A stretch of 37,391 nucleotides of DNA from Acidobacteriota bacterium (lineage in GTDB: Bacteria; Actinomycetota; Acidimicrobiia; Acidimicrobiales; RAAP-2). Shown here one piece after another: positions 9,578-18,943 of the stretch. Location of the stretch: NCBI GenBank assembly GCA_019352075.1, contig JABBOA010000005.1, positions 1 through 37,391 of the forward strand, written 5' to 3'. A program made the translations under genes and the position numbers. The notes beneath the pieces are model-generated. The model was not told where the DNA came from. It did no database searches and worked only from the letters and a program-made list of their open reading frames with translations. Position 1 is the stretch's first letter, and each line of letters starts with the position of its first letter.

Positions 9578-10672
9578 ATGACGAAACTCGAGCCCGGTCT
9601 CGCCGAGGGCAGCGCCGCACCCCCTGCGGCACGCCCACTCCCGTTCAACACCGACGCCGCCCTGGCGACGCCGACGAACGTGTCCGACTGGCCCCTCATC
9701 CCGTGGGCCAGGGGGCCCCTGAGTACCGCGGTCATCGACGCACTGCAACGCGGACGTAGCGCCTTCGGCCCCCCGCCATCCCTCGAACACGTCGACGTCC
9801 TCACCGACGACGATTTCCAACTCGCCCTCTACCTCTGCTACGAGACGTCCTACCGGGAGTTCAACGCAACGGACTGGCGACGCGACGCGGGGCTCCAAGA
9901 TTTTCGCACCCAGTTGGAGCGGTTCTTCGAGTCGCGCCTGCGAGTCGAGGTGGAACGCTGGGAGCATGGCTCGGGGGCGTCCCCGCTCCGTCGACTCGAT
10001 GAACTGCTCGACTACTCACGGATGACCCTGCTGGCGAGGTTCGTCAGTGAGTTCGGCACCCTGGAGCACCTGCGTGAGCTATGCGTTCACCAGTCCGTGA
10101 TTCACGTGCACGAGGACGATTCTCGCCCCCTCGTGATGACCCCGTCCTCGGGCGCGGTGCCGGTCACGAGAGCCCACGATAGATTCAGTCGCCGTGAGAA
10201 GGACCGCGACGGTCGTGGCGTCACCGCACAGCTCAGCGACACCATGACGGCCCTCGGACTCGACCCCTCCAGTGGGTCCTACGTCGAAATGGCGCCGGGA
10301 CCCACGCTCGCACTGTTGAACCTGACGTCGATGTTCGCGGACCAGGAGAAGTTCCGCGCCGCCTACCTGGGCCAGCTCGCGGCGGCGGTGAGTTCATCGG
10401 CGGCTTCGCGGGAGCCGATCTCTCGGGCCCTGGGAAAGTTCGGAATCGACGCACTGGGCCGTCGATTCTTCGACAACGTCGCGAGCGTTGACCCTCGCCT
10501 CGCGCGCATCGCCCGCGATCGTGGCGAGAGTGGGTACCTCGAAACCGAACTCGACAGCCTCCTGTTCGGGGCGACCGCGATGCGCGTACTCGAGGGGGGA
10601 TTCGTCACCCACCTTCTCGCGGCGTGGGAGCGCAAGGCGACGTCGCTCGCGCCGTGGGTGATGTCCGACTGA
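9578..10672 (+). CDS. heme-oxygenase-like (iron-containing redox enzyme family) protein, possibly a pseudoenzyme
   Basis: LTDDDFQLALYLCYETSYREFN...LDYSRMTLLARFVSEFGTLEHLRELCVHQSV...TMTALGLDPSSGSYVEMAPGPTLALLNLTSMF...LLFGATAMRVLEGGFVTHLLAAW follows the family scaffold. Confidence 0.7.
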   Translation: MTKLEPGLAEGSAAPPAARPLPFNTDAALATPTNVSDWPLIPWARGPLSTAVIDALQRGRSAFGPPPSLEHVDVLTDDDFQLALYLCYETSYREFNATDWRRDAGLQDFRTQLERFFESRLRVEVERWEHGSGASPLRRLDELLDYSRMTLLARFVSEFGTLEHLRELCVHQSVIHVHEDDSRPLVMTPSSGAVPVTRAHDRFSRREKDRDGRGVTAQLSDTMTALGLDPSSGSYVEMAPGPTLALLNLTSMFADQEKFRAAYLGQLAAAVSSSAASREPISRALGKFGIDALGRRFFDNVASVDPRLARIARDRGESGYLETELDSLLFGATAMRVLEGGFVTHLLAAWERKATSLAPWVMSD

Positions 10673-10941
10673 CCCTCGGGCACTCCCACGCTCGCCCGGG
10701 ACAGTCCTGAGGCCGGTCAGGCAGGAACCAGGCAAAGGGACTAGGACCGACCCACCTTCGCCACTCGACGTCGCCCGCAGGCCTCCCGGGGTACCCGCGA
10801 GGCCCTCGCCCCGTGCTCTGTCGACGCCCGACAGTCGATCGCTGACGCGCCGGTGGCTGAAGGAATGTTGCGCCGCGGGACAATGGGTGAGGTCCGGGTC
10901 GACGTCACGGGGAGCGACGCGGCGGGACCGCCCCGCGCCCG

Positions 10942-11700
10942 TCAGGAACCTTTGGCCAGCCTCTCGTGGGGCCGATCGAGTTCGCTCATTGGCAGGTTCC
11001 CCTCGACGACGCTGGCGGCGACGTCGGTCAGGCGAAGGTTGTGGTTACGCGAATGGGCGCGCAGAATGGTGAAAGCATCCGCCATATCACATTGCAGATA
11101 TTGGCCGATCATGCCCTTGGCCTGTTCGATGGTGATTCGCGAGTTGAGCGCGAGACTCAGTTGATCATTCAGCAACCTGGCGCCGATCGCAACTTGGTGT
11201 TGCAAGATGGCGATGGTCGCGATGTCGGCCAAGCCCTGAACGGCCGCGACGTCTTCGTCCGTCAGCAGTCCCACGTCGGTGCGAAAGAGATTGAGGGCGC
11301 CAATCGTGCGGCCGCGAAGTCGCATGGGCAGACAGTGCACCGAACGGAAGCCTTGTTCCATCGCGCGAGGAGTGAAACTCGGCCAGCGATGGTCGTCCTG
11401 GGATAACTCGTGATTCACGATCGCCGCGCCCGCGGTGTAACAATCGACGCACGGACCTTCATTCGTCTGGATCTGGTACAACTCCAGGAGCCGCATCGAA
11501 TCGCTCGAGGAGGCCAGGTACTGCAACTCACCGCTGGTATCCTCCAACATCACGCCGGCGGCGGCCACGTCGATTGTTTCGACGCATCGTTCGCTCAGCA
11601 GCGTCAAGATATCGATGACGTCGTAATCGTCGACCAGGTTGTCGGCCATCTCGACCAGTGTGGCTACTAGGAGCGATTCACGTTCCACCATTTTGCTCAT
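10942..11700 (-). CDS. GAF and ANTAR domain transcription antitermination regulator
   Basis: GAF domain (...IDVAAAGVMLEDTSGELQYLASSSDSMRLLELYQIQTNEGPCVDCYTAG) plus C-terminal ANTAR (LNSRITIEQAKGMIGQYLQCDMADAFTILRAHSRNHNLRLTDVAASVV). Start set at MSKMVERE; the ORF track extends to 11754. Confidence 0.92.
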   Translation of the reverse strand: MSKMVERESLLVATLVEMADNLVDDYDVIDILTLLSERCVETIDVAAAGVMLEDTSGELQYLASSSDSMRLLELYQIQTNEGPCVDCYTAGAAIVNHELSQDDHRWPSFTPRAMEQGFRSVHCLPMRLRGRTIGALNLFRTDVGLLTDEDVAAVQGLADIATIAILQHQVAIGARLLNDQLSLALNSRITIEQAKGMIGQYLQCDMADAFTILRAHSRNHNLRLTDVAASVVEGNLPMSELDRPHERLAKGS

Positions 11701-11775
11701 TCTCCTCATTCCGACGTCACGCCGGAGCACCCGCCTCGTCGGCTTCATCGTCACGTGAGTCGAACGAGGCCCCCT

Positions 11776-12576
11776 TTATAGTGAAACTTCACTCCACCGG
11801 CTCTGGGAGGAATCATACCGGAGTTCACGCCGGATGACCCGAGTGGCCACTTCGCGGAGTTTTTGACCCTCGACGAAGGCCCGCGTGCGCAACAACCCCA
11901 GCGCGGCCGAAATATCGACGGCGCCCTGAACCGAGACCATGCCCGCCGCCTGATGCACCGAGAAGTCCAGAGTTGATTCGTTCCTCAACTCCTCGGACAA
12001 GGTGCCGGGGGGGGCGCCGGCCTGCAAGGCGAGGATCGCGCGGCCCACCACCGACGTCAGGAGTAGCGCGGTGACGCACTGATCGTCGCTCAAATCACCC
12101 GGTTGATCGCAGTAAAGACAGAGAGCGCCCAGACGGATGCCTCCGAGGCGCATTGGGAACCCGAAGGCGGCCCGCACGCCCAGCGCGTACGCCTGGGGGG
12201 CGAAGAATATCCACCTCGACGCTGCCGCCGACGACAGGTCCGATTCGCTCGAGGTCGTTCCGATGGTCAGACTCTCCGAACAGGGGCCTTCGCCCACGGC
12301 AACTTCGAGGTCGATCACCGAACGCGCGAATGAGTTGTTGCCACAAAATGACGTCGCCGTCACCGGATCGTTGGCGAGGATGATGCCCGCACCCCTCACG
12401 CCCACGATCTCACTCGCCACCGCACACAACGAGCCGCGCTCGCCGTCGTCCGATTCGTGTCGCGCCATCGCGGCGTAGATCGCGATCAGGCCCTCAGACG
12501 ACACGTGCGCCACCCGGTATCTGAGCGAACGCAATGCGTCGGGCCGACCTCGCACCCGCGGGCCACCTCGCGCCAT
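11776..12576 (-). CDS. GAF and ANTAR domain regulator (second copy)
   Basis: GAF (GLIAIYAAMARHESDDGERGSLCAVASEIVGVRGAGIILAND...VGEGPCSESL) and ANTAR (STLDFSVHQAAGMVSVQGAVDISAALGLLRTRAFVEGQKLREVATRVI). Start uncertain; GTG at 12513 is an alternative. Confidence 0.88.
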   Translation of the reverse strand: MARGGPRVRGRPDALRSLRYRVAHVSSEGLIAIYAAMARHESDDGERGSLCAVASEIVGVRGAGIILANDPVTATSFCGNNSFARSVIDLEVAVGEGPCSESLTIGTTSSESDLSSAAASRWIFFAPQAYALGVRAAFGFPMRLGGIRLGALCLYCDQPGDLSDDQCVTALLLTSVVGRAILALQAGAPPGTLSEELRNESTLDFSVHQAAGMVSVQGAVDISAALGLLRTRAFVEGQKLREVATRVIRRELRYDSSQSRWSEVSL

Positions 12577-13080
12577 TCACTCGCCGGCTCGACGCGGCGT
12601 GTGGCGCCGTCCGCGCGAGAACCCACTGCTCGAACTGCGGTGCTGAAATCTGGGCCATTAGCAAATACCTCCTTCTCGCAGTTCGTGCGGACTACTCGCC
12701 AAGAAACAAGGGGTCCACGGTCCATCGCTCGATCATGGTTCGCGGCGACGCGCGCCTGGTTGGCCACTCACTCGCCTCACTGGCGTTCTTCCGATTCGCA
12801 TCCTCCTGCGAGTCAGCAATCTTGATCGAGCCACTGAGGACTTCGCTGACTCCCTCTGCGAAGGGCCACGATGGCTCCCTCCGTCGACGAGACGGTCGTG
12901 ATGACTAGAGACCCCACCCTAGTCCCCCATCCCCGACGTCTCGAAGTTATCTCGATTCGTTGGCCGTCGACCTCGATGACGCGGTGGCGTGATGCTCCGC
13001 GTTGAGCGCGTGCACCTCGAAATCCCCGGCCGGCGCCGCGGAGGTGGAGAGAGAGGCAGAGAGCGGGTGAGCGGGTGGAT

Positions 13081-13935
13081 TCACGAAATCACGAACGTCG
13101 TGCGCGCCGACCCCGCGCGGCACGTGACCGTGGCCGACGCGGCACCGGCCCCCGTCGTCGAGGCGATCCGCCACGTCCACGTGGCCTCGCCGCGGGCGTT
13201 CGTCGTCGTGGACCCCAGTCCACCCGCCGTACTGCGGCGTCCGCTGGGTAGCACCACCACGAGGTCACAGGTGTCCTTGGCCACGCTCGAATGTGCGGTG
13301 AGGCTCTCGCGACCCCCCGGCGCCACCGAGGTGAGCACCATCGAGACGCTCACGCTCGCCGACGGGCGCGACGACGAGGCACCGGGTTCGCTGGTGACCG
13401 GAGACCTCGCGGTCGGCGAACCCGGCCGGGGCCACGAGCCGAGGTAGCGGTGGTACGTCGCGACCCAGTCCGTGGCGATCTGCGTCTGCGCGGAACGCAG
13501 GGCCAACGCGCCGGCGCACACGAGCCGGTGCAGACGGTTCTCCAGGATGTCCTTACTGTTGAGATAACCGTGGGGATGGTCGTTCCACTCCGGCCACAGA
13601 TTGGCCATCGCGTTGCTACCTCCGAGTTCGAGCGGGATCAGGTGGTCGACCTCGTACTCGTAGGGGACGTGGTGCGCAATGGCGTACTCGGCGTACACGC
13701 GGTACTTCTCCGACGCCGGCACGTCGCGAACGCGCGTCGCGTACCCGAGACGGCACACGGTGACCGCCGACGAGGTGAGGATCGCTCCCGGGGTCGCGCG
13801 CGGATCGTTGAGCGGCTCACCGTGACTCTGGCGGAAGTGGGCCCCGGGGCTCACCGCGTTCGCCGCGTCGACGGGCGCAGCGAACGTCGCGCCGATGACG
13901 AGTAGTGATCCCCACATCACGGCCAGTTTGTGCAC
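13081..13935 (-). CDS. secreted HNH-type nuclease-like protein with C-terminal beta-rich domain
   Basis: Signal peptide VHKLAVMWGSLLVIGATFAAPVDAANA; HNH-like core YEVDHLIPLELGGSNAMANLWPE; Ser/Pro linker; C-terminal SVSMVLTSVAPGGRESLTAHSSVAKDTCDLVVVLPSG...TTFVIS. GTG start chosen. Confidence 0.75.
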   Translation of the reverse strand: MHKLAVMWGSLLVIGATFAAPVDAANAVSPGAHFRQSHGEPLNDPRATPGAILTSSAVTVCRLGYATRVRDVPASEKYRVYAEYAIAHHVPYEYEVDHLIPLELGGSNAMANLWPEWNDHPHGYLNSKDILENRLHRLVCAGALALRSAQTQIATDWVATYHRYLGSWPRPGSPTARSPVTSEPGASSSRPSASVSVSMVLTSVAPGGRESLTAHSSVAKDTCDLVVVLPSGRRSTAGGLGSTTTNARGEATWTWRIASTTGAGAASATVTCRAGSARTTFVIS

Positions 13936-14033
13936 GACGTGACCGTACCCCCTCTCGGACCACGGCGAACCCGGGCGGGGCCGGCTGGCCGGAGTGCAGC
14001 GACCATCACCACGGCCATCGCCTCGCGACACCC

Positions 14034-15110
14034 TCACCCCTGCATCAACGGCTCGTCAGGGTCCGACGGGGAACGTCGTTCGATCCCCGGCGACGAATTG
14101 TCGACGCGATAGCCACGCTCGCGATATTCGTCCTGGGTCATGGGCCGGCCCCGGAAACTCGCGGTGACGTGTTGCTCGGGGCGCCGCTGGTTCTGGATGA
14201 CCTGCAGGGCGAGGGAGCGTTGATCGGCGGCGGTCAGGGGCGGCTGCACCATGCCCCGCGGCCACAACCGATGATGCAAGACGGTGTTGATCTCGGCGGA
14301 GTAGATCGTGATCTGCGCGCCGAGATAGATCCACGCCACCAGTCCCAGCACGAGGCCGAAGAACCCGTACAGGGCGCTCGCTCCCCTGAGGTCGTGACCG
14401 ACCACGTAGCCGCCGGCCGCCTGGAGGAGCGTCCAGGCTACTCCCCCGACCACGACCCCGGGTATCAGCGATCGTGTGCGCACCTGTCGGGGGGTGAGCG
14501 TGCGGAACGCCGCGAAGTACAGCGTCACGTTGATGACCGCGGCGAGGATCTCGCCCACGACCCCCAGCCAGAAATCGTGGCGGCCGAAGGTCCCGAATCC
14601 CGCGAGCACGGTGGTGAGGATCAGCGCGACGCCCAGTTCGACCAGGAAGACACCCGCGCGCGCCATGCGCGTGAGGTAGTTGGGCCGGACCGCCGCCGGA
14701 ATGTTCCAGATCTGCTCCATCGCGTAGAGGGCCGCCTGCGCCAGTCCGGTGGCGCCGTAGATGAGGCCCCCGATGCCGAAGGCGAGTCCGAGCACCGAAC
14801 TGCGCTTGATGGCGTGGATGTTGTGACCCAGCTGCTGGCCGATGATGGGGAATTGTCCCAGGGCCGAATGCAGCACCCGCGCGCGCTCGCCCGGGTGACC
14901 CGCGAGGACGATGCCCAAGATCGTCACCAGCAGGAGCAGGAGCGGGAACACGCTCACGAACATCGCGTAGGTGACCTGGACGGTCAAGTTCCCGGCGTTG
15001 TCGTCCCCGTACTTCTTGATCACGCCGAAGATGAACGACGGCAGCCGGTGCCGCTGTTGGAATCCGTCCACCCGACGGATCATCCGTTCGACGACGTTCA
15101 CGTGACCCAT
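14034..15110 (-). CDS. YihY/virulence factor BrkB family membrane protein
   Basis: KKYGDDNAGNLTVQVTYAMFVSVFPLLLLLVTILGIVL...GLIYGATGLAQAALYAMEQIWNIP...GALYGFFGLVLGLVAWIYLGAQITIYSAEIN pattern. Confidence 0.9.
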   Translation of the reverse strand: MGHVNVVERMIRRVDGFQQRHRLPSFIFGVIKKYGDDNAGNLTVQVTYAMFVSVFPLLLLLVTILGIVLAGHPGERARVLHSALGQFPIIGQQLGHNIHAIKRSSVLGLAFGIGGLIYGATGLAQAALYAMEQIWNIPAAVRPNYLTRMARAGVFLVELGVALILTTVLAGFGTFGRHDFWLGVVGEILAAVINVTLYFAAFRTLTPRQVRTRSLIPGVVVGGVAWTLLQAAGGYVVGHDLRGASALYGFFGLVLGLVAWIYLGAQITIYSAEINTVLHHRLWPRGMVQPPLTAADQRSLALQVIQNQRRPEQHVTASFRGRPMTQDEYRERGYRVDNSSPGIERRSPSDPDEPLMQG

Positions 15111-15167
15111 GCGTCCACCGTCGGATCGGTGGCGTCCACGACGACGCCCATCCTCACCGGCCCTCCG

Positions 15168-16313
15168 TCATCGCTGGTTCTGCCGGGGGATCACCACTTC
15201 TTCGAGCAGGAGCTGGAGGGTGGCGGCCGCCGGCACCGCCACGAGGGCCCCGATGAGCCCCAGGAGTGCCCCACCGACCAGCGTCGCGACGATCGTCAGG
15301 CCGGCCGAGACCTTCACGGTGCGCCGCATGACCCGGGGATTGAGGAAGAAATCCTCGAGGTACCGATAGACGACGTAGAACCCGGCGGTGGCGATACCGA
15401 TGGGCAGGCCCTTGGTGGCCGCGACGAGCGAGACCAGCAGCCCCGCGACCGTGGAGCCCACGATGGGGATGAGGTCAAAGAGGGCGACCGCGAACGCCAA
15501 CACGAGGGCGTACGGGATGGAGAAGGCGATGAGCCACAGGTACGTGCCGACCCCCGAGATCAACGACGTCACGAGATTGCCCAGCATGAAGCCGCCGACG
15601 CGCGAGAACACCTCGCTCGTCAGTAGGTCGACCCGGTCGCGACGGCTACGCGGGATCACCGACAGCCAGAGTTCTCGAACGCCCGGCAACGCGATGAGGA
15701 AATAGATCGTCATCGCCACGACGCTGATCGTCGCCACGCCCAGTGAGAGCAACTTCTTGCTCGCACCCAGGACGCCCCCGAAGGGGAAATGGAACGCGGA
15801 ACCTCCCTTGAGGTAACCGGTCAGGTGGAACTTCACCGCGAGTTGACCGGCCCAGCCCTGGCCGGCGGCGACACTGGCTTTGTAGCGAGGGTAGTTCTTC
15901 ACGAGGACGTGGAACTCGTGGGAGACGGGGGTCGCCGCGGACAGGGCCAACACCGCGACGATCAACAAGAAGCCGATGGTCACCACGCTCACGGCGATCC
16001 CGCGGAGCAGTCCGCGCGCGACGAGGAACTCGATGATGGGGTTCAACCCGATGGCGAGGAACAGAGCGAGACCGATGATGACGATCACGGTCGTGATGTC
16101 GGCGATGCCCCGCACGATCACGTAGGCGACGGCCACGCCAAACGACGCGTTCATCCCGACGAGGAAGGGGGTGCGGTGATTGAACGGTCGACCCGGCCCC
16201 CCCAGGACAAGGTCCGCCTCGTCGATCCCTCGTTGCGTCGCCGCCGGGAGTATCAAAATCGGCGGCACCTCGGCACCGAGGTCGCCGTTGGGGGAATCAG
16301 AGGGAGACGTCAC
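15168..16313 (-). CDS. AI-2E family transporter
   Basis: Multi-TM; ...FLAIGLNPIIEFLVARGLLRGIAVSVVTIGFLLIV...ALVLAFAVALFDLIPIVGSTVAGLLVSLVAATKGLPIGIATAGFYVVYRYLEDFFLNPRVMRRTVKVSAGLTIVATLVGGALLGLIGALVAVPAAATLQLLLEE. Confidence 0.93.
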   Translation of the reverse strand: MTSPSDSPNGDLGAEVPPILILPAATQRGIDEADLVLGGPGRPFNHRTPFLVGMNASFGVAVAYVIVRGIADITTVIVIIGLALFLAIGLNPIIEFLVARGLLRGIAVSVVTIGFLLIVAVLALSAATPVSHEFHVLVKNYPRYKASVAAGQGWAGQLAVKFHLTGYLKGGSAFHFPFGGVLGASKKLLSLGVATISVVAMTIYFLIALPGVRELWLSVIPRSRRDRVDLLTSEVFSRVGGFMLGNLVTSLISGVGTYLWLIAFSIPYALVLAFAVALFDLIPIVGSTVAGLLVSLVAATKGLPIGIATAGFYVVYRYLEDFFLNPRVMRRTVKVSAGLTIVATLVGGALLGLIGALVAVPAAATLQLLLEEVVIPRQNQR

Positions 16314-16389
16314 GCGCGTCCTAGAGTTCGGACTCGTCGACCCGATCGCACCACACCATCATCGTCACCCTCTTTCGTTGCGTGCACGA

Positions 16390-16430
16390 GATCCTCGCGT
16401 GTCGATCCTCGCGTGTCGTCCTCGCGTCGT
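16390..16430. repeat. short tandem repeat (GATCCTCGCGTGTC x2 plus partial third)
   Basis: Direct reading: GATCCTCGCGTGTC GATCCTCGCGTGTC GTCCTCGCGTC. Confidence 0.8.
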
Positions 16431-16685
16431 CGTGGCCCATTCTGCGCAACCTCAGACCCAGAGTCAAGGAGGTTTTTGAATCGCTGGCATTCACTAGCGC
16501 GGAGCGATCATGTCGAGACGGCGCCAATTGACTGGCGAATCACGTCGAGAGCGTGGTTCACATGATTCGCCGCGTTCGAGATCTCACAGCGCTTTCTCAA
16601 CGTACGCGAGCGTCAACTTCGTTGGTTGGCCGCAGCGACGACCTGGCCATGGGTCACGCCGTCCTCGCCGCAGCGCTCGTGGTGA

Positions 16686-16724
16686 GCGCGAGCGCCAACG
16701 CGCGAGCGCCAACGCGCGAGCGCA
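16686..16724. repeat. 14-bp tandem repeat, about 2.8 copies (GCGCGAGCGCCAAC)
   Basis: GCGCGAGCGCCAAC GCGCGAGCGCCAAC GCGCGAGCGCA. Confidence 0.85.
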
Positions 16725-16739
16725 CGGAGGCCGCGTCGT

Positions 16740-17162
16740 TCACGACCCCGACGACCCCACGGCCCTCTTCAGTAGTTCGACCAGGGTCTTCTTGTCGGCG
16801 GGCGTCAACTTCGTCACCGCGTAGGCGTTCGGCCAGAGATTGCCCTCATCGAGGTGCGCGGCCTCTTGAAAGCCGATGGTGGCGTAGCGCACCTTGAACT
16901 TTGCGGCGCTCTGAAAGAACACGACGACCTTACCCTCGGTGTTGGTGTAGGCCGGCATGCCGTACCACGTCTTCGCCTTCAAGTCCGTGTGCTTCGCCAC
17001 CAGCTGGTGCAGGGTCTCGGCCAACTCCTGGTCCGCGCCCGTCATCTCGTCGATCGCCGCGCGACACGCGGCCGCGAGGTCGGCATCGGCTTTGGCGGCC
17101 TTGGCCTCCGTGGCGGCCGCGCGCATGGCCGCCTTCTCTTCCTTGCTGAAACTCGAACTCAC
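16740..17162 (-). CDS. DUF1801 / YdhG-like domain protein
   Basis: DQELAETLHQLVAKHTDLKAKTWYGMPAYTNTEGKVVVFFQSAAKFKVRYATIGF...DEGNLWPNAYAVTKLTPADKKTLVELLKRAV. Confidence 0.85.
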   Translation of the reverse strand: MSSSFSKEEKAAMRAAATEAKAAKADADLAAACRAAIDEMTGADQELAETLHQLVAKHTDLKAKTWYGMPAYTNTEGKVVVFFQSAAKFKVRYATIGFQEAAHLDEGNLWPNAYAVTKLTPADKKTLVELLKRAVGSSGS

Positions 17163-17342
17163 GGGAGCCTCCGTCCTATGACCTGTTCCTCAGAAAACTA
17201 GTGGACGACTGATGAGCGTATCAACCACCTCGCGCGGCGCATGAGACTCCGTCGGGACACTTGCGCGACGCGTGCACCTCGGCCGGTGCCTTCACCCGTG
17301 TGCGTCGAGCCATCGCGCGCCACCACGAGAGGCCCGCGATGA

Positions 17343-18812
17343 TCATTGCTCGGTCGTGGGCGTGTGGGTCTCGAGGAACTCGTAGATCCCGACGCGGTCC
17401 ACGCCGGTGAAGGTGCCCGTCGGGATCGCCGCGAGCAGTGACGAGTTCAGCTGTGCGCTCGGCAGCGCCATGCCGTCCCAACGATTGGCCAGTGGGTCCG
17501 GGGGGCGACGACAACACTTCTCGTCGGGACAGGTGGACTTGAATCGCTTCTTGGTGTCGCGACCCCGGAACCAACGGGCGTCCTCGAAGGTCGTCCCCAC
17601 GCTCACGGAGAATATTCCTGAGGACGTGGTCTGGATGCTCGACGTGCACCAGTACGTCCCGGCGGGTTTGTCGGAGTACTGGTGATAGGGAGTCAGCCGG
17701 TCCTCGATGGAGAACACCTGGCGTGCCGCCCACCACCGACAGACGATCTGGCCTTCCACCGATCCCAGGGCGTCGGTGGGGAAGACGACGTTGTCGTTCT
17801 CGTAGGCCTTGGAGATGACGCCGCTGTCGTGGACCTTCAAGAAGTGCACGGGGATCCCGAGATGGTGCGTCGCGAGGTTGGTGAAGCGGTGCGCGGCCAT
17901 CTCGTAGGGGACGGCGAAGGTGTCGCGCAGGTCCTCCACCGACAGCTCGCGCGCCGTCTTGGCGGCGCCGAGGTAGTCGACGGCACTCGCCTCGGGGATC
18001 AGTAGCGCCGCGGCCAGATAGTTGGTTTCCACTCGCTGGCGCAGGAGCTCCTCGTAATCCTTGGGCTCCTTCATCTCGAGCACGTGCAACGCGAGGGCCT
18101 GCAACAGCGCCGAACGCGGATCGACGCCGCTCAGATTCGCCGGCAGGTAGATCCGGCCATTGCGATGATCGGTGATGCTGCGCGTCGATTTGGGGAAGTC
18201 CCCGGCGTAGTGCAACGAGAAACCCAGGTGCGCGGCCAGCTCGCTGGCGCTGCGTTGCGAGAGGGGGCCCCCGTGATGATCGACGAGCCGTAGCAGGTCT
18301 CGCGCGATCTCCTCGAGGTGCGCGAAGTAGTTGTGACGATTGCGCTGATCCAAGCGAAGGGCGGTGTTCGCTCGCCGCGCGATCTCGGGCGTGGCGGCGC
18401 GCTCCACGTGGAGACGCTGGATCTCGTCGTGAAGCGCCAGTATCGTCGTGATCGCGTCGTCGCTCAGCGACTTTCGGATCGCGAGACCCGAAATATTGAG
18501 CGAGGAGAAGACGCTGCCGCGTTGGGCCCGGTCGAGCGCGATCTCCAAGGCCGCGCGTCGTGAGGGCGGCTCCGCGTTCATGAGGGTCTCGACCGTCGTG
18601 GCCAGCGCCGCGGCGAGCTGTCGCAGTTCACTCAGTTTGAGTTCCTTACGACCGTTCTCGATGAGCGACACCTGCGAGGGCGCTCGGGCGAGTCGCCGGG
18701 CGAGGTCCGTGATGGTGAGACCCTGAGCGAGGCGCCGTTCTCGGATGCGTCGCCCGATGGCGAAGGCCATCGACGCGTCTTCATCGATTTGCGCGGGATG
18801 GACGTTGGTCAT
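17343..18812 (-). CDS. ramB: XRE-family, short-chain fatty acyl / acetate metabolism regulator (RamB/ScfR-like)
   Basis: N-terminal HTH RRIRERRLAQGLTITDLARRLARAPSQVSLIENGRKELKLSELRQLAAAL; IrrE/ScfR-like middle region; C-terminal Cys-rich part; divergent from aceA. Start chosen at MTNVHP; the ORF track extends to 18926. Confidence 0.88.
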   Translation of the reverse strand: MTNVHPAQIDEDASMAFAIGRRIRERRLAQGLTITDLARRLARAPSQVSLIENGRKELKLSELRQLAAALATTVETLMNAEPPSRRAALEIALDRAQRGSVFSSLNISGLAIRKSLSDDAITTILALHDEIQRLHVERAATPEIARRANTALRLDQRNRHNYFAHLEEIARDLLRLVDHHGGPLSQRSASELAAHLGFSLHYAGDFPKSTRSITDHRNGRIYLPANLSGVDPRSALLQALALHVLEMKEPKDYEELLRQRVETNYLAAALLIPEASAVDYLGAAKTARELSVEDLRDTFAVPYEMAAHRFTNLATHHLGIPVHFLKVHDSGVISKAYENDNVVFPTDALGSVEGQIVCRWWAARQVFSIEDRLTPYHQYSDKPAGTYWCTSSIQTTSSGIFSVSVGTTFEDARWFRGRDTKKRFKSTCPDEKCCRRPPDPLANRWDGMALPSAQLNSSLLAAIPTGTFTGVDRVGIYEFLETHTPTTEQ

Positions 18813-18813
18813 C

Positions 18814-18836
18814 GAGAAATAATAGCGATATTTCTC
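18814..18836. promoter_or_regulatory. perfect inverted repeat GAGAAATA-N7-TATTTCTC, candidate operator
   Basis: GAGAAATA ATAGCGA TATTTCTC read directly in the ramB-aceA intergenic region; a further TTTTTCTC half-site-like stretch lies downstream. Confidence 0.6.
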
Positions 18837-18943
18837 ATTGAACGAATTTCTATCAATCTTTAGTCCAATATGGTCATAATTTTTCTCAATTACGTCGCCG
18901 TCACTGTTATGTTGACCCACCAACACCCGCAGGAGGGAACGAC

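Noticed and set aside
8846-9967. 373-aa minus-strand ORF upstream of the heme-oxygenase-like gene
   Set aside because: Partly antisense to the real gene; composition of a shadow frame, no recognised motif.
13905-15626. 573-aa + strand ORF
   Set aside because: Antisense to clearly coding YihY and AI-2E genes; low-complexity Arg/Asp/Gly composition typical of high-GC shadow frames.
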